Shown piece by piece: positions 17,886 through 28,798 of a stretch of 64,000 nt of DNA. Source of the DNA: Novilysobacter antarcticus (GTDB lineage: Bacteria; Pseudomonadota; Gammaproteobacteria; Xanthomonadales; Xanthomonadaceae); NCBI RefSeq assembly GCF_019802285.1, contig NZ_JAIEUJ010000002.1, forward strand, positions 310,001 through 374,000, read 5' to 3'. Each line of letters starts with the position of its first letter. The stretch's first letter is position 1. The translations under genes were made by a program, and so were the position numbers. The notes beneath the pieces were generated by a model. The model worked only from the letters and a program-made list of their open reading frames with translations. It was not told the DNA's origin and ran no database searches.

Positions 17886-18482
17886 TCAGGACATCTCGCT
17901 GCGACTGCCAAAGGCGTGGGAAAGCGTACCGCGGTCGACGTATTCCAGCTCGCCCCCGAGTGGGACGCCGTGGGTCGGACGGCTCGGGCGCACGTTGTAC
18001 TGGCGCGCCAGCTGACCCAGGTAATGCGCGGTCGCCTCACCTTCTACGGTGGGGTTGGTCGCAACAATCAGTTCGGAAACCTCGCCCTCGGCCAGTCGGG
18101 ACGCCAGTCGGTCCAAGCCCAGCTCGGCCGGGCCGATCCCATCCAACGGGCTGAGCCGGCCCTGCAGCACGTAGTAGAGACCGCGGTAACCGGTGGCCTG
18201 CTCGATCGCCAGACGGTCGGCCGGTGTCTCGACCACGCACAACTGGTGCACGTCGCGGGTTGCACTGGAACAGGTCGGGCACACCGGCGTTTCGCTGAAG
18301 TCGCGACAGCGCTCGCAGTTGCCGATCCGGTCCACCGCGGCGGCCAAGGCGTCCGCCAGCCGCTGGCCGCCGGCGCGCTCGCGCTCGAGCACGTGGTAGG
18401 CCATGCGCTGGGCCGACTTCTGGCCCACGCCGGGCAGCACCCGCAACGCCTCGATCAGCTGTTCAAGCAGCGGCGAGCTCAT
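17886..18482 (-). CDS. recR: Recombination protein RecR
   Basis: Works with RecF and RecO to load RecA at gapped DNA. The 198-residue protein shows the helix-hairpin-helix [15 protein letters not shown], a C4 zinc finger [16 protein letters not shown] and a Toprim domain ([33 protein letters not shown]). Third gene of the conserved dnaX-ebfC-recR set; 40 bases separate it from ebfC. Confidence 0.96.
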   Translation of the reverse strand: MSSPLLEQLIEALRVLPGVGQKSAQRMAYHVLERERAGGQRLADALAAAVDRIGNCERCRDFSETPVCPTCSSATRDVHQLCVVETPADRLAIEQATGYRGLYYVLQGRLSPLDGIGPAELGLDRLASRLAEGEVSELIVATNPTVEGEATAHYLGQLARQYNVRPSRPTHGVPLGGELEYVDRGTLSHAFGSRSEMS

Positions 18483-18522
18483 CGTCGCGGGCGGACTGTG
18501 GGTGTACGGGAGGACTGCACGC

Positions 18523-18843
18523 TCAGAACGGCAGCTTCATGCCCGGCGGCAACTGCATGCCGGCCGTAGCCGAGCCCATGCGCTCCTGCGATGCGGCATT
18601 GACCTTGTTGACCGCGTCGTTGATGGCCGCGGCGATAAGGTCCTCGGCCATCTCCGGGTCGGCCAGCGCCTGCGGATCGATGCGCACCTTGCGGCATTCC
18701 ATGCGGCCGGTCAGGGTCACGCTGACCATGCCGCCTCCGGCATTGCCGATGACCTCGATGTTGGCCAGCTCTTCCTGCGCGCGCTGCATTTCTTCCTGCA
18801 TCTTCTGCGCTTGCTGCATCAGTTGGGCAATATTTCCACGCAT
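18523..18843 (-). CDS. ebfC: Nucleoid-associated protein, YbaB/EbfC family
   Basis: Small DNA-binding dimer. The 106-residue product begins [20 protein letters not shown], has [25 protein letters not shown], and ends in PGMKLPF, all standard for YbaB. Sits between dnaX and recR on the same strand, the conserved arrangement. Confidence 0.96.
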   Translation of the reverse strand: MRGNIAQLMQQAQKMQEEMQRAQEELANIEVIGNAGGGMVSVTLTGRMECRKVRIDPQALADPEMAEDLIAAAINDAVNKVNAASQERMGSATAGMQLPPGMKLPF

Positions 18844-18953
18844 ATCGTCTACTCGTCCAAGTGGGTTAAATAAGTGTCAGCAGACCAGAGATGAAGGCAC
18901 CAAGGTCGGCTCTCAAGGTCTGCGGTCAATGCTGCCCGGGCCGCCGCCCGCGA

Positions 18954-20789
18954 TCAGGCCTCGCCGCGCGGCCGGATCGAGTCGGCGACGACGGTGGCGC
19001 CACCGGCCATCAACGCACGCACCTGCGGATCGGACATGAAGCTCTCCACGGCGGCGCTCTTGCGCGCGTCGCGGGCCTTGTCGTTGCGCTCGCGCAGTGA
19101 CACGCCGCCCACTGTGCTCGCTTCAAACCGGATCTCCGGATCGCCGCCCAGGGAGGCCGCCAGCGCCTTGGCGATCTGTGCCACAAGCGCAGGCTTGTTG
19201 AGCAGTTCATCCTCCGGCGCCAGGCCGAGGCGTACCACGCGCCCCTCGCAGGCGATGAAGCCCACGTGCTCGGCGAGCACCCGCGCCGGCCCTTTCAACG
19301 GGCTGGCGACGACCCAGGCGTGCCAGGCGTCGGCATCGGCAATCGCGGCCCCGCCAGGCGCCTCAACGGGCTGGGCATCGTGCGCTGCAGGTGGCCCGCT
19401 GGGCGCTGCCGCCGCCGCGCGCGCAGAGGTCGCCGCTGCGACGGCGCCCGCCTCATCTTCGAGGCTGACGAAGGGAGCTTGCTCGCGCTCGTCATCGGCG
19501 TAGCTGTCCGGGTTGCGACCGACCGCTAGCCGGGCATCGGGACGTGCGTCGGGCGCGGCGATCTTCGTTTCAGCGGGAGCGCGAGCAATCGGCGGCGTTG
19601 GCGCAGACGCAACGGCGGCCGGCGAAGGCGACGCGGACACGTCACCGGAGGTGCCACCGGTGGTCGCCCCACTGCTGCCACTCACCGGCCCACTTCGGCC
19701 CGCCTCCGGCCCGGCAGGACGGAACGCCAGCATGCGCAACACGCTCATCTCGAAACCGGCGCGCTGGCTCGGTGCCAGCGAGAGGTCGCGGCGGCCATTG
19801 ATCGCCATCTGGTACCACAGCTGCACCACCTCGGCAGGCACCCTGTCCGCCAACGTATCAATGGCCACGCCGTCGACTTCGATGTCCACTCCCGGCACCA
19901 GCTGTCGCACCTGGATGCGGTGCAGGGCATCGCTCAGCGCTTCCAGCACGCCTGCCCAATCGGGGGAGAACTCCGCCAGCGCGGCCACCTCGGCCATGAG
20001 GGCTGCACCATCGCCGGACGCCAACGCATCCAGCATGGCGCCGACGCGGGTCTGGTCGACGGTACCCAGCATCGTGGCGACCGCCGAGTCGGTGAGCTGG
20101 CCACCGGTGTAGGCAATCGCCTGGTCCAGCAGCGACAGGCCGTCCCGCAGGCTGCCGTCAGCGGCGCGACTGATCTGGCGTACCACACCGGGCTCGACCT
20201 GGATCCCCTCCGCCTTCAGGATCTTCTCCATCTGACCGCCGATCTGGTCCTCGTCCAGGCGCTTGAGGTTGAACTGCAGGCAACGCGAGAGCACCGTCAC
20301 CGGCAGATGCTGGGGGTCCGTCGTGGCGAGCAGGAACTTCACGTGCCCGGGCGGCTCCTCCAGCGTCTTCAGCAGCGCGTTGAATGCCGACTTGGACAGC
20401 ATGTGCACTTCGTCGATCAGGTAGACCTTCACCCGGCCGCGCGAGGGCATGTACTGCGCGTTGTCGATCAGGTCGCGTACATCGTCCACGCCGGTGTTGG
20501 ACGCGGCGTCGATTTCCAGCAGGTCGATGAACCGGCCGGCGTCGATGTCCCGGCACGAATTGCACTCACCACACGGATCGGCCGACGTGCCCTGCTCGCA
20601 GTTGAGCGATTTGGCGAAGATCCGCGCAATCGTGGTCTTGCCCACGCCGCGGGTGCCCGAAAACAGGAATGCGTGGTGGACCCGCCCGCTGTCGAGCGCG
20701 TTGGTCAGGGCGCGAACCACGTGCTCCTGTCCTACCAGTTCGGCGAAGCGCTTGGGTCGCCACTTGCGGGCGAGGACGAGATAGGACAT
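18954..20789 (-). CDS. dnaX: DNA polymerase III subunits gamma/tau
   Basis: ATPase of the clamp loader; tau also links polymerase cores and helicase. From the ATG at 20789 (MSYLVLARKWRPKRFAEL) it has 611 residues. Visible are the Walker A FSGTRGVGKTTIAR, zinc cysteines CEQGTSADPCGECNSC, Walker B YLIDEVHMLS, sensor ATTDPQHLP, and a Pro/Ala-rich linker before the C-terminal tau domain. An upstream frame extension is not family-like. I found no obvious A-rich slippery site for a frameshifted gamma form. Confidence 0.95.
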   Translation of the reverse strand: MSYLVLARKWRPKRFAELVGQEHVVRALTNALDSGRVHHAFLFSGTRGVGKTTIARIFAKSLNCEQGTSADPCGECNSCRDIDAGRFIDLLEIDAASNTGVDDVRDLIDNAQYMPSRGRVKVYLIDEVHMLSKSAFNALLKTLEEPPGHVKFLLATTDPQHLPVTVLSRCLQFNLKRLDEDQIGGQMEKILKAEGIQVEPGVVRQISRAADGSLRDGLSLLDQAIAYTGGQLTDSAVATMLGTVDQTRVGAMLDALASGDGAALMAEVAALAEFSPDWAGVLEALSDALHRIQVRQLVPGVDIEVDGVAIDTLADRVPAEVVQLWYQMAINGRRDLSLAPSQRAGFEMSVLRMLAFRPAGPEAGRSGPVSGSSGATTGGTSGDVSASPSPAAVASAPTPPIARAPAETKIAAPDARPDARLAVGRNPDSYADDEREQAPFVSLEDEAGAVAAATSARAAAAAPSGPPAAHDAQPVEAPGGAAIADADAWHAWVVASPLKGPARVLAEHVGFIACEGRVVRLGLAPEDELLNKPALVAQIAKALAASLGGDPEIRFEASTVGGVSLRERNDKARDARKSAAVESFMSDPQVRALMAGGATVVADSIRPRGEA

Positions 20790-20932
20790 CGATAACCTTG
20801 GGCAAGTCCGACAGGGAACGCCCGTGGCCGGGAATGGACCGGCACGAGCGCATCGGTCCCATTGTGCCATGCCACCCCGCGCGTCCCATCGCCGATCGCC
20901 ATCGCTGCGAGGCCGGCCAGTGGACGATTGAC

Positions 20933-20961
20933 TTGTCCCCGTGCCCGCGCGGCGCTAGACT
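20933..20961 (+). promoter_or_regulatory. Sigma-70-type promoter for tRNA-Ser(GGA)
   Basis: TTGTCC and TAGACT with a 17-base spacer, about 65 bases before the tRNA. It also fits the gap between divergent dnaX and the tRNA. Called by eye from consensus match and position. Confidence 0.5.
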
Positions 20962-21025
20962 TTGCGGCTTCGTTGCGTTCGGGCCGGATTGGCGGCGCGA
21001 CGGGGATCTGAAGCGTTTCAGATGC

Positions 21026-21118
21026 GGAGAGGTGTCCGAGTGGTTGAAGGAGCACGCCTGGAAAGTGTGTAAGCGTCTAAACCGCGCTTCGGGGGTTCGA
21101 ATCCCCCTCTCTCCGCCA
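21026..21118 (+). tRNA. tRNA-Ser(GGA)
   Basis: Class II tRNA of 93 bases including encoded CCA. Anticodon GGA sits in a seven-base loop between CACGC and GTGTG arms. The acceptor arms GGAGAGG and TCTCTCC pair with one G-U; the T-arm is GGGGG TTCGAAT CCCCC, and a long variable arm is present. Its last 15 bases recur exactly at 32653-32667. Confidence 0.95.
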
Positions 21119-21130
21119 GTTAACGCAGAT

Positions 21131-21162
21131 AAGCCTCTGATTATTCAGGGGCTTTTTCTTTT
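21131..21162 (+). terminator. Terminator after tRNA-Ser(GGA)
   Basis: AAGCCTCTGA pairs with TCAGGGGCTT around TTAT, followed by a T-rich run, 13 bases past the tRNA. The remaining bases 21163-21305 hold no complete gene; an ATG at 21194 opens a short lipoprotein-like signal sequence (see findings). Confidence 0.8.
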
Positions 21163-21305
21163 CTGCCAATCCCACCATGCCATCCAGGATGCTATGCGTC
21201 GTGCTCTGGCGTGTCTCCTTTTAAGTGCAGCGTGCTTCCGACGGATCGGCGCGGGATTGAGCGGCCGAGGTGGCGGTTGCGCTCACGGGTCTGAAGCGCA
21301 GCGTG

Positions 21306-23189
21306 TTAGCGATGGCCAAGTGCCCGCAGGACCAGCGCCACCATCGCCTCGACCGGCGCGCGATCGGCGTGCAGGTGCAGCTCCGGTGCCAGCGGCGGCT
21401 CGTAGGGCGAATCGACTCCGGTGAAGTTGGGAATCTCCCCCGCCCGCGCCTTGCGGTACAGACCCTTGACGTCGCGCGCCTCGGCCACCGCCAGCGGTAC
21501 GTCAACAAACACCTCGATGAACTGGCCGTCGACGAAGCGCTCGCGGGCCATCTGCCGCTCAGCGCGGAATGGGGAAATTAAGCTGACCAGCACCACCAGC
21601 CCGGCATCTGCCATCAACCGCGCCACTTCGGCGACGCGACGGATGTTTTCCACGCGGTCCTCGTCGGTGAAACCCAGATCGCGATTGAGGCCATGACGGA
21701 TGTTGTCGCCGTCAAGAATAAAGGTGTGATAGCCCAGCGCATGCAGACGCTTGTCCACGTGGTTGACCAGCGTCGACTTGCCGGCGCCCGACAACCCGGT
21801 GAACCACAGCACTTTGGGCTGATGACCCTTGATCCGCGCTCGCGCCGCCGCGTCCACTTCCAGATGCTGCCAATGCACGTTGCCGGCCCGGCGCAGGGCG
21901 AAATCCAGCGTGCCGGCAGCCACCGTGGCGTTGCTCTGGCGGTCGATCAGGATGAAGCCACCCAGCGTTCGGTTCTGCGCGTAGGCGGCAAATGCCACTG
22001 GTTCATCCAGCGACAGGTTGCAGTAACCCACCTCGTTCAACTCCAGCCGCTTGGCGGCCAACGCATCCTGGGTGTTCACATCGATCCGGTGCTTGATCTC
22101 ACTGATGCTCGCGGCCACGGTGCGCGTGCCAATCTGCAACCAGTACGGGCGGCCCGGCAACAGCGGTGCGTCGTTCATCCACAACACATGTGCGGCAAAC
22201 TGATCGGCCACTTCCGGCGGATCATCGGCCGCGGCAATCACGTCGCCGCGGCTGACATCGATCTCGTCGGTAAGGGTCAGCGTCACCGCTTGGCCGGCCC
22301 CGGCCACGGCCACCTCGCCATCCACGCCGAGCACCTGCTTGACCGTGGAGCGGCGCGCCGAAGGCAGCACCACCACCGCATCACCGGGGCGCACTTCACC
22401 GGCGGCGATGGTGCCGGCAAACCCGCGGAAATCCTGGTTCGGACGATTGACCCACTGCACCGGCATGCGCAGCCCGCTGGCCACATCGTGCGCGGCCACG
22501 TCCACCGTATCCAGGTGCTCGATCAAGCTGGAGCCGGCATACCACGGCATGCTCGGAGCGTGCGAAGACAGGTTCTCTCCTTCCAGCGCCGACAACGGAA
22601 TGCACTGCACCTGGGCGATGCCCAGCTGGGCGGCCAGCGCGCGGTATTCCTCGGCAATACGCTCGAACGTGGCCTGGTCGTAACCGACCAGATCCATCTT
22701 GTTGACCGCCAGCACCACCTGGTTGATCCCCAGCAAGGAGATGATGTAGCTGTGGCGGCGGGTCTGCGACAGCAGGCCTTTGCGCGCATCCACCAGCACC
22801 ACCGCCAGATCCGCGGTGGAGGCGCCGGTGGCCATGTTGCGGGTGTACTGCTCGTGCCCGGGGCAATCAGCGACGATGTACTTGCGCCGCTCGGTGTCGA
22901 AATAGCGGCAGGCGACATCGATGGTGATTCCCTGCTCGCGCTCGGCGGCCAGACCATCAAGCAGCAGCGCGTAATCGATACGGTCGCCCTGGGTGCCGTG
23001 ACGGCGGCTGTCGCTTTCCAGCGTGGCCAGCTGGTCGTCGAACAGGCGCTTGCTCTCGTACAGCAGCCGCCCGATCAGCGTGCTCTTGCCGTCATCGACA
23101 CTGCCGCAGGTGATGAAGCGCAGCAGCGGCTTGGTTTCATGCTGCTGCAGATAGCCGCCGATGTCGGTAGTGGGAGCGCGGTGATCCAT
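21306..23189 (-). CDS. cysNC: Fused sulfate adenylyltransferase subunit 1 and adenylylsulfate kinase
   Basis: Bifunctional enzyme of sulfate activation: the GTPase subunit of ATP sulfurylase followed by APS kinase, giving PAPS. The 627 residues show the GTPase P-loop [10 protein letters not shown] at 28-37, [17 protein letters not shown] and NKMDLV in the first part, and a second P-loop [12 protein letters not shown] from about residue 460 with [18 protein letters not shown] in the kinase part. The fusion is known in xanthomonads. It overlaps the cysD stop by one base, so CysD and CysN are made together as a complex. Confidence 0.96.
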   Translation of the reverse strand: MDHRAPTTDIGGYLQQHETKPLLRFITCGSVDDGKSTLIGRLLYESKRLFDDQLATLESDSRRHGTQGDRIDYALLLDGLAAEREQGITIDVACRYFDTERRKYIVADCPGHEQYTRNMATGASTADLAVVLVDARKGLLSQTRRHSYIISLLGINQVVLAVNKMDLVGYDQATFERIAEEYRALAAQLGIAQVQCIPLSALEGENLSSHAPSMPWYAGSSLIEHLDTVDVAAHDVASGLRMPVQWVNRPNQDFRGFAGTIAAGEVRPGDAVVVLPSARRSTVKQVLGVDGEVAVAGAGQAVTLTLTDEIDVSRGDVIAAADDPPEVADQFAAHVLWMNDAPLLPGRPYWLQIGTRTVAASISEIKHRIDVNTQDALAAKRLELNEVGYCNLSLDEPVAFAAYAQNRTLGGFILIDRQSNATVAAGTLDFALRRAGNVHWQHLEVDAAARARIKGHQPKVLWFTGLSGAGKSTLVNHVDKRLHALGYHTFILDGDNIRHGLNRDLGFTDEDRVENIRRVAEVARLMADAGLVVLVSLISPFRAERQMARERFVDGQFIEVFVDVPLAVAEARDVKGLYRKARAGEIPNFTGVDSPYEPPLAPELHLHADRAPVEAMVALVLRALGHR

Positions 23190-24100
23190 CAGAAATATCC
23201 TTCCAGCTTCTTCTTTTCCATCGACGCTGATGCATCGTGGTCGATCAACCGCCCCTGACGTTCGGAGGTGGTGCTGACCAGCATCTCGGCGATGATTTTT
23301 TCCAGCGTATCGGCGTCCGATTCGATCGCGCCGGTCAGCGGGTAGCAGCCCAGTGTGCGGAAGCGCACCTTGCGCAGTTGCGGCACCTCACCGGGATGCA
23401 GCGGCAGGCGCTCGTCGTCGACCATGATCAGGCTGCCCTCGCGCTCGACCACCTGGCGTTCGGCGGCCAGGTACAACGGCACCACCGGGATTTTCTCGCG
23501 GTAGATGTACAGCCAGATATCCAGCTCGGTCCAATTGGACAGCGGAAACGCGCGCACACTTTCGCCACGATGGATACGGGCGTTGTACAGATCCCACAAC
23601 TCCGGACGCTGGTTCTTCGGGTCCCAGCGATGACGGTCGTTGCGGAACGAGAACATCCGCTCCTTGGCCCGCGATTTTTCCTCGTCGCGGCGCGCCCCGC
23701 CGATGGCCGCGTCGAACTTCCACTTGTCCAAGGCCTGCTTCAGGCCCTGGGTCTTCATCACATCGGTATGCACGCCGGCACCGTGCGTCATCGGACCGAT
23801 GTCCTGGGCAATGCCATCCGGGTTGATATGCACCCGCAGCTCGGCACCGGTTTCGGCAATACGGCGGTCGCGGAAGGCGATCATCTCGCCGAACTTCCAG
23901 CGCGTATCCACATGCAGCAGCGGAATCGGCGGCTTGCCCGGCGCGAACGCCTTCAGCAGCAGGTGCAACAGCACCGAACTGTCCTTGCCCACCGAATACA
24001 TCAGCACGGGATTATCGAAGGCGGCGGCCACTTCGCGCAGGATGTGGATGCTTTCCGCCTCCAGGCGGTCGAGATGGGACAACGGTGCGGTAGCGATCAT
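23189..24100 (-). CDS. cysD: Sulfate adenylyltransferase subunit 2
   Basis: N-type ATP pyrophosphatase that adenylates sulfate, driven by CysN. From the ATG at 24100 ([23 protein letters not shown]) it has 303 residues, with the PP-loop [28 protein letters not shown] and [15 protein letters not shown]. An upstream extension of 41 codons is open but not family-like. Divergent from cysJ across about 200 bases that should contain both promoters. Confidence 0.95.
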   Translation of the reverse strand: MIATAPLSHLDRLEAESIHILREVAAAFDNPVLMYSVGKDSSVLLHLLLKAFAPGKPPIPLLHVDTRWKFGEMIAFRDRRIAETGAELRVHINPDGIAQDIGPMTHGAGVHTDVMKTQGLKQALDKWKFDAAIGGARRDEEKSRAKERMFSFRNDRHRWDPKNQRPELWDLYNARIHRGESVRAFPLSNWTELDIWLYIYREKIPVVPLYLAAERQVVEREGSLIMVDDERLPLHPGEVPQLRKVRFRTLGCYPLTGAIESDADTLEKIIAEMLVSTTSERQGRLIDHDASASMEKKKLEGYF

Positions 24101-24304
24101 CGAAAGAGAGGCAACCCGGGGCAGGTAAGACAGGAAGGGAGTAGCAAACGGTACCGGTCTGTACACCGGTGAGGCCGCAGTGTGGGCTGCGGGGGTGGCC
24201 GGATTGAAATAAACGCAAGGCATGAAGCGATAACCGCCGGTCCTTTCCGCTGGACCGCGCGCCTGTCTAGCATCGTCCCTCCCACTCCACGCCCGGACCG
24301 GAAA
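24101..24304. promoter_or_regulatory. Divergent cysD/cysJ control region
   Basis: This gene-free stretch separates divergent cysD and cysJ. It contains two ACCGGT copies close together near 24151-24171 and GATAACCG at 24229-24236, which repeats one half of the palindrome found upstream of cysG. A CysB-like regulator is encoded nearby, so binding here is plausible but inferred. Confidence 0.4.
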
Positions 24305-26146
24305 ATGACCGCCGCCGCTGCTGCCTCCGCGCCGCCCAGCCCGTTGCCCGAAGACCGCAACGCCCTGCTGTCACGCCTGGTGGACGGACTGGAGGCCAAC
24401 CACCTGTGGTGGCTGTCCGGTTTCGCCGCCGGACTGGCGCAGGGACATCCGCCACCGTCGCTGGCGATCGTGCCCAGCGGTCACACCGAGGCGCGGTCCG
24501 ACGCCCGCCTGACGGTGCTCTACGGCAGCCAGACCGGCAATGCGCGCCGCGCCGCCGAGCAGATCGCCAGCGAAGTACAGGCAGCCGGACTGAACGTGCG
24601 CCTGCAGCGCGCGGACACTTACCCGATCCGCGAGCTGGCCAGCGAGCGGCTGCTGTATGTGGTGATCAGCACCCTGGGCGAAGGCGACCCGCCGGATGAT
24701 GCGATCGGGCTGGTGGAATTCCTCGCCAGCCGGCGTGCGCCCAAGCTACCTGAACTCAAGTTCGCGGTACTCGGGCTGGGCGACTCCAGCTATGCCGATT
24801 TCTGCGGTATCGCCCGCAAGCTCGATGCCCGTCTGGCCGAACTCGGTGGCCAACGCCTTCAGCCGCTGGGTGAGGCCGACCTGGATATCGACACCGTTGC
24901 CACGCCGTGGTGCGAGAAGGCCCTGCGTCATGCCCGCGAGCAGCTGAATACGACCGCCGCCAGCAACGTCTCTCCCCTGCGCCTGCCGCACCCGACCTCG
25001 ACCTGGAGCCCGGCCGATCCGTTCGCCGCCGAGGTGCTGGCCAACCAGCGGATCAGCGGCCGCGACTTCCGCCCCCCGGCGTTCGGTCAATACCACCCTA
25101 TTGACCGGCAGGTGCACCACCTGGAGCTGTCGCTGGAAGGTAGCGGCCTGCACTACGAGCCGGGCGATGCATTGGGCATCGTCCACCGCAACCCGCCGGC
25201 GCTGGTGGAATCGGTGTTGCAGACGTTGAAGCTCGATGGCGATACGACCGTCAGCCATGACGGTGACACCCTGCCGCTGGCGCAGTGGCTGGCGAGCCGG
25301 CGTGAACTGACCCGGCTGTCGCGGCCGTTCCTGGCCCTGCATGGCGAGCGCGCCGATGCCGGCGACCTGCACGAGCTGCTCACTGCCACTCCGGCCACCG
25401 GTCTGGCGGCGCTGCTGGCCGACCACCAGCTGATCGACGTGCTGCGCCGCTGGCCGGCGCAGTGGGATGCCAGCGCACTGGTGGCGGCTTTGCGCCCGGC
25501 CACGCCGCGGTTGTACTCGATTGCCTCCAGCCGCAAGCGTGTCGGCGACGAAGTGCATCTGACCGTGGATGCGCTGCGTTACGCCGCCCATGGCAGCGAA
25601 CATGTGGGCGCGGCCAGCAGCTTCCTTGCCGCGCTGGAAGAAGGCGCGACTGCACCGGTCTACATCGAAGCCAACGAGCGCTTCCGGGTCCCGGCCGACA
25701 CCAGCCGCGACATCATCATGATCGGCCCCGGCACCGGCGTGGCGCCGTTCCGCGGCTTCGTGCAGGAGCGCGCCGAAACCGGCGCAGCAGGACGCAACTG
25801 GCTGTTCTTCGGCGCCCGCCACTTCAACAGTGAATTCCTTTACCAGGCGGAGTGGCAGCTGGCATTGCAGCGCGGCGAACTGCAGCGGCTGGATCTGGCC
25901 TTCTCGCGCGACCAGGCCGACAAAATCTATGTGCAGCAGCGCCTGCGCGAACAAGGCCGCGATCTGTACGACTGGCTGCAGAACGGCGCGCACCTGTATG
26001 TGTGCGGCGCCATCGGCATGGGCAAGGATGTGCATGCCGCGCTGTTGGACGTGATCGCCGAGCACGGCGCACTGGATGCCGATACCGCCGCCGACTACCT
26101 CTCCGAGCTGCACCGTCAGGGCCGTTACGGCCGCGATGTGTACTGA
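24305..26146 (+). CDS. cysJ: Sulfite reductase (NADPH) flavoprotein
   Basis: Passes electrons from NADPH through FAD and FMN to CysI. The ATG at 24305 ([17 protein letters not shown]) gives 613 residues. An N-terminal flavodoxin domain shows [15 protein letters not shown] and [19 protein letters not shown]; the FAD domain has PRLYSIASS; the NADPH domain has [23 protein letters not shown] and [13 protein letters not shown]. The ending GRYGRDVY is the standard C-terminus. It starts the cysJ-cysI-cysH operon, with cysI 39 bases downstream. Confidence 0.96.
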   Translation: MTAAAAASAPPSPLPEDRNALLSRLVDGLEANHLWWLSGFAAGLAQGHPPPSLAIVPSGHTEARSDARLTVLYGSQTGNARRAAEQIASEVQAAGLNVRLQRADTYPIRELASERLLYVVISTLGEGDPPDDAIGLVEFLASRRAPKLPELKFAVLGLGDSSYADFCGIARKLDARLAELGGQRLQPLGEADLDIDTVATPWCEKALRHAREQLNTTAASNVSPLRLPHPTSTWSPADPFAAEVLANQRISGRDFRPPAFGQYHPIDRQVHHLELSLEGSGLHYEPGDALGIVHRNPPALVESVLQTLKLDGDTTVSHDGDTLPLAQWLASRRELTRLSRPFLALHGERADAGDLHELLTATPATGLAALLADHQLIDVLRRWPAQWDASALVAALRPATPRLYSIASSRKRVGDEVHLTVDALRYAAHGSEHVGAASSFLAALEEGATAPVYIEANERFRVPADTSRDIIMIGPGTGVAPFRGFVQERAETGAAGRNWLFFGARHFNSEFLYQAEWQLALQRGELQRLDLAFSRDQADKIYVQQRLREQGRDLYDWLQNGAHLYVCGAIGMGKDVHAALLDVIAEHGALDADTAADYLSELHRQGRYGRDVY

Positions 26147-26185
26147 CTTCGTCCCTTCTCCATACCGGACCCGACTGCCAACGCC

Positions 26186-27892
26186 ATGAGCCATCCTTCC
26201 GTCGAAGACATCAAGATCAACAGCCGCCGCCTGCGCGGCACGCTGCAACAGGGGCTGGAGGATCCGGTCACCGGCTCGCTGTCATTTGATGACCAGCGTC
26301 TGGTCAAGTTCCACGGCAGCTACCAGCAGGACGACCGCGACCTGCGTGACGAACGCCGCCGGCAGAAGCTGGAGCCCGCCCACCAGTTCATGATTCGCAT
26401 CCGCGCTCCGGGCGGCGTGTTCACTCCGACCCAATGGCTGCATCTGGACCACATCGCCACCACCTGGGCCAACCATTCGCTGCGCGTCACCACCCGCCAG
26501 ACGTTCCAGTTCCACGGAGTGATCAAGCGCGAACTCAAAGCGACGATGCAAGCGATCAATGCCGCTGCGCTGGATACGATCGCCGCCTGCGGCGACGTCA
26601 ACCGCAACGTGCTCGGCGCCAGCAATCCGCTGCAATCGCGGCTGCACGCCCAGGTCCATGAGTGGACGCAGCAGCTCTCCAGCCACTTCCTACCGCGGAC
26701 CCGCGCCTATTACGAGGTGTGGCTGGACGAAGCCAAGGTTGCCAGCAGCGGCGAGGAAGAGGAACCCGTCTACGGCGCCACCTATCTGCCGCGCAAATTC
26801 AAGATCGCCGTGGCCGTGCCACCCAGCAACGATGTGGATGTGTTCGCCAACGATCTGGGACTCATAGCCATCGTCGATTCTCAGGGCGACCTGGCCGGCT
26901 TCAACGTGGCCATCGGCGGCGGCATGGGCGCCAGCCATGGCGATGCAAACACCTACCCGCGACTGGGCAACGTGATCGGCTTTGTCCGCCCCGATCGGCT
27001 GCTGGCGCTGGTCGAAGCGGTGATCACCACGCAGCGCGACTACGGCGACCGGGTAGAGCGCAAACATGCCCGCTTCAAGTACACGATCGACACGCATGGC
27101 GTGGATTTCATCGTTGCGCAGATCCAGCAACGGGCCGGCTTCGAACTGGAGCCGGTGCGATCGTGGTCGTTCGCCCACAACGGCGATCGCCTGGGTTGGG
27201 CACGCAGCGAAGACGGCCTGTGGCACCTGACACTCTCACTGCCCAGCGGCCGCATTGCCGATCGCCCGGGCACCCCGCATCTGAGCGGCCTGCGCGAGAT
27301 CGCCCGCATCCACCACGGCCAGTTCCGGCTGACCGCCAACCAGAACCTGACGATCGCCGCGGTGGCCGAGGGCGAGCGCGAACGTATTGACGCGCTGGTG
27401 GCGCAGTACGCACTGGATTCGGAAAACAATGCGACCACCGCACTGGCGCGCCACGCCGTGGCGTGCGTGGCGCTGCCGACCTGCGCGCTGGCGATGGCCG
27501 AGGCCGAACGCTACCTGCCCGATTTCGTGAGTGCGTTGGAGCCACTGCTGGACAGACACGGGCTGCGCGAAGCGCCGATCCTGCTGCGCATTTCCGGCTG
27601 CCCGAATGGCTGCTCACGGCCGTATCTGGGCGAGATCGCGCTGGTCGGCAAGGCGCCGGGCCGCTACAACCTGATGCTCGGCGCCGACCATCGCGGCCAG
27701 CGGTTGAACACCCTGTACCGCGAAAACATCGCCGAGGCCGACATCCTCGCCGCCCTCGATCCGCTGCTGGGCCGTTATGCGGCCGAGCGCAACGAGGCCG
27801 AAGGCTTCGGCGACTTCCTGCACCGTGCCGGCATCGTCGCCCTGCCGCCGTACCCCACCCATCGCCAGATTCCCGTGGAACTGCACCCATGA
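26186..27892 (+). CDS. cysI: Sulfite reductase (NADPH) hemoprotein
   Basis: Reduces sulfite to sulfide with siroheme and a 4Fe-4S cluster. The 568-residue product has the two ferredoxin-like repeats ([36 protein letters not shown]) and the cluster cysteines in [15 protein letters not shown] and [17 protein letters not shown]. The ATG at 26186 reads [14 protein letters not shown]. Its stop overlaps the cysH start as ATGA. Confidence 0.97.
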   Translation: MSHPSVEDIKINSRRLRGTLQQGLEDPVTGSLSFDDQRLVKFHGSYQQDDRDLRDERRRQKLEPAHQFMIRIRAPGGVFTPTQWLHLDHIATTWANHSLRVTTRQTFQFHGVIKRELKATMQAINAAALDTIAACGDVNRNVLGASNPLQSRLHAQVHEWTQQLSSHFLPRTRAYYEVWLDEAKVASSGEEEEPVYGATYLPRKFKIAVAVPPSNDVDVFANDLGLIAIVDSQGDLAGFNVAIGGGMGASHGDANTYPRLGNVIGFVRPDRLLALVEAVITTQRDYGDRVERKHARFKYTIDTHGVDFIVAQIQQRAGFELEPVRSWSFAHNGDRLGWARSEDGLWHLTLSLPSGRIADRPGTPHLSGLREIARIHHGQFRLTANQNLTIAAVAEGERERIDALVAQYALDSENNATTALARHAVACVALPTCALAMAEAERYLPDFVSALEPLLDRHGLREAPILLRISGCPNGCSRPYLGEIALVGKAPGRYNLMLGADHRGQRLNTLYRENIAEADILAALDPLLGRYAAERNEAEGFGDFLHRAGIVALPPYPTHRQIPVELHP

Positions 27893-28617
27893 GCGCCCTG
27901 CCCGCCAGCCCCCTGTTCACGCCGCAGCTTCCCGACAATCTGGATGCGCTCAACGCGCACCTGGAAACCCTCCCTGCCGCCGAGCGCGTGGCCTGGGCGC
28001 TGGCGCATACGCCGGGCACGCACGTGCTGTCGTCCAGCTTCGGCGCGCAGTCGGCAGTCACCCTGCACCTGCTGAGCCAGCAGCAGCCGGATATTCCGGT
28101 GATCCTGATCGACACCGGCTATCTGTTCCCGGAAACCTACCGCTTTGCCGACAAACTGGCCGAGCGCCTGCAACTCAATCTGAAGGTCTACCGGCCGCTG
28201 CTCAGCCGGGCATGGATGGAAGCCCGTCATGGCCGGTTGTGGGAACAGGGACAGGTCGGCATCGACCAGTACAACAACCTGCGCAAAGTCGAGCCGATGA
28301 AGCGGGCGCTGGAAGAGCTGCAGGCCGGCACCTGGTTCACCGGGCTACGCCGGGACCAGGCCCGCAGCCGCGCCGGCACCGCGATCCTGCAGCGCCGCGA
28401 GCATCGCTACAAGGTCAACCCGATCGCCGACTGGAGTGACCGCCAGGTCTGGCAGTACCTGCAGCAGCACGGCCTGCCCTACCACCCGCTGTGGGAACAG
28501 GGTTACGTGTCAATTGGTGATTCCCACAGCACCAGCCGCTGGGAGCCGGGCATGCGCGAGGAAGACACCCGCTTTTTCGGTTTGAAGCGCGAGTGCGGTA
28601 TCCACGAGCAGATCTGA
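27889..28617 (+). CDS. cysH: Phosphoadenylylsulfate reductase
   Basis: Reduces PAPS to sulfite using thioredoxin. The 242-residue product has [40 protein letters not shown], and the C-terminal catalytic motif ECGIH followed by only three residues. It lacks the extra cysteine pairs that bind a 4Fe-4S cluster in APS reductases, so it belongs to the PAPS group. That agrees with the APS kinase domain of CysNC. The following 180 bases up to the regulator show no gene. Confidence 0.95.
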   Translation: MSALPASPLFTPQLPDNLDALNAHLETLPAAERVAWALAHTPGTHVLSSSFGAQSAVTLHLLSQQQPDIPVILIDTGYLFPETYRFADKLAERLQLNLKVYRPLLSRAWMEARHGRLWEQGQVGIDQYNNLRKVEPMKRALEELQAGTWFTGLRRDQARSRAGTAILQRREHRYKVNPIADWSDRQVWQYLQQHGLPYHPLWEQGYVSIGDSHSTSRWEPGMREEDTRFFGLKRECGIHEQI

Positions 28618-28798
28618 GCCGGGCAGGTTGTTTGTCTCCAAGCGCGCGGCGTATCTGGTGCGCTTGAGCGCGGCGCCATCCATACCGCGACCGGGATGGC
28701 GTGCGATCGCATCGGCGGTACCAGCACGGCAACAGTTCAGGTGCGCAGGGCGGCGTTGGCCCGACCCTGCGACCAAGCGTGGCAGGCGGGCGGCATGC

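Noticed and set aside
18954-20789. Programmed frameshift in dnaX for a gamma subunit
   Set aside because: No A AAA AAG slippery heptamer or similar A-run was seen in the linker region.
21693-23258. A 521-residue plus-strand frame over cysNC
   Set aside because: Antisense to clear CysN and CysC motifs; His/Gln/Arg-rich shadow composition.
28618-28798. A small gene between cysH and the LysR regulator
   Set aside because: Short frames are present but have no ribosome site, no family-like sequence and no codon pattern distinct from noise.
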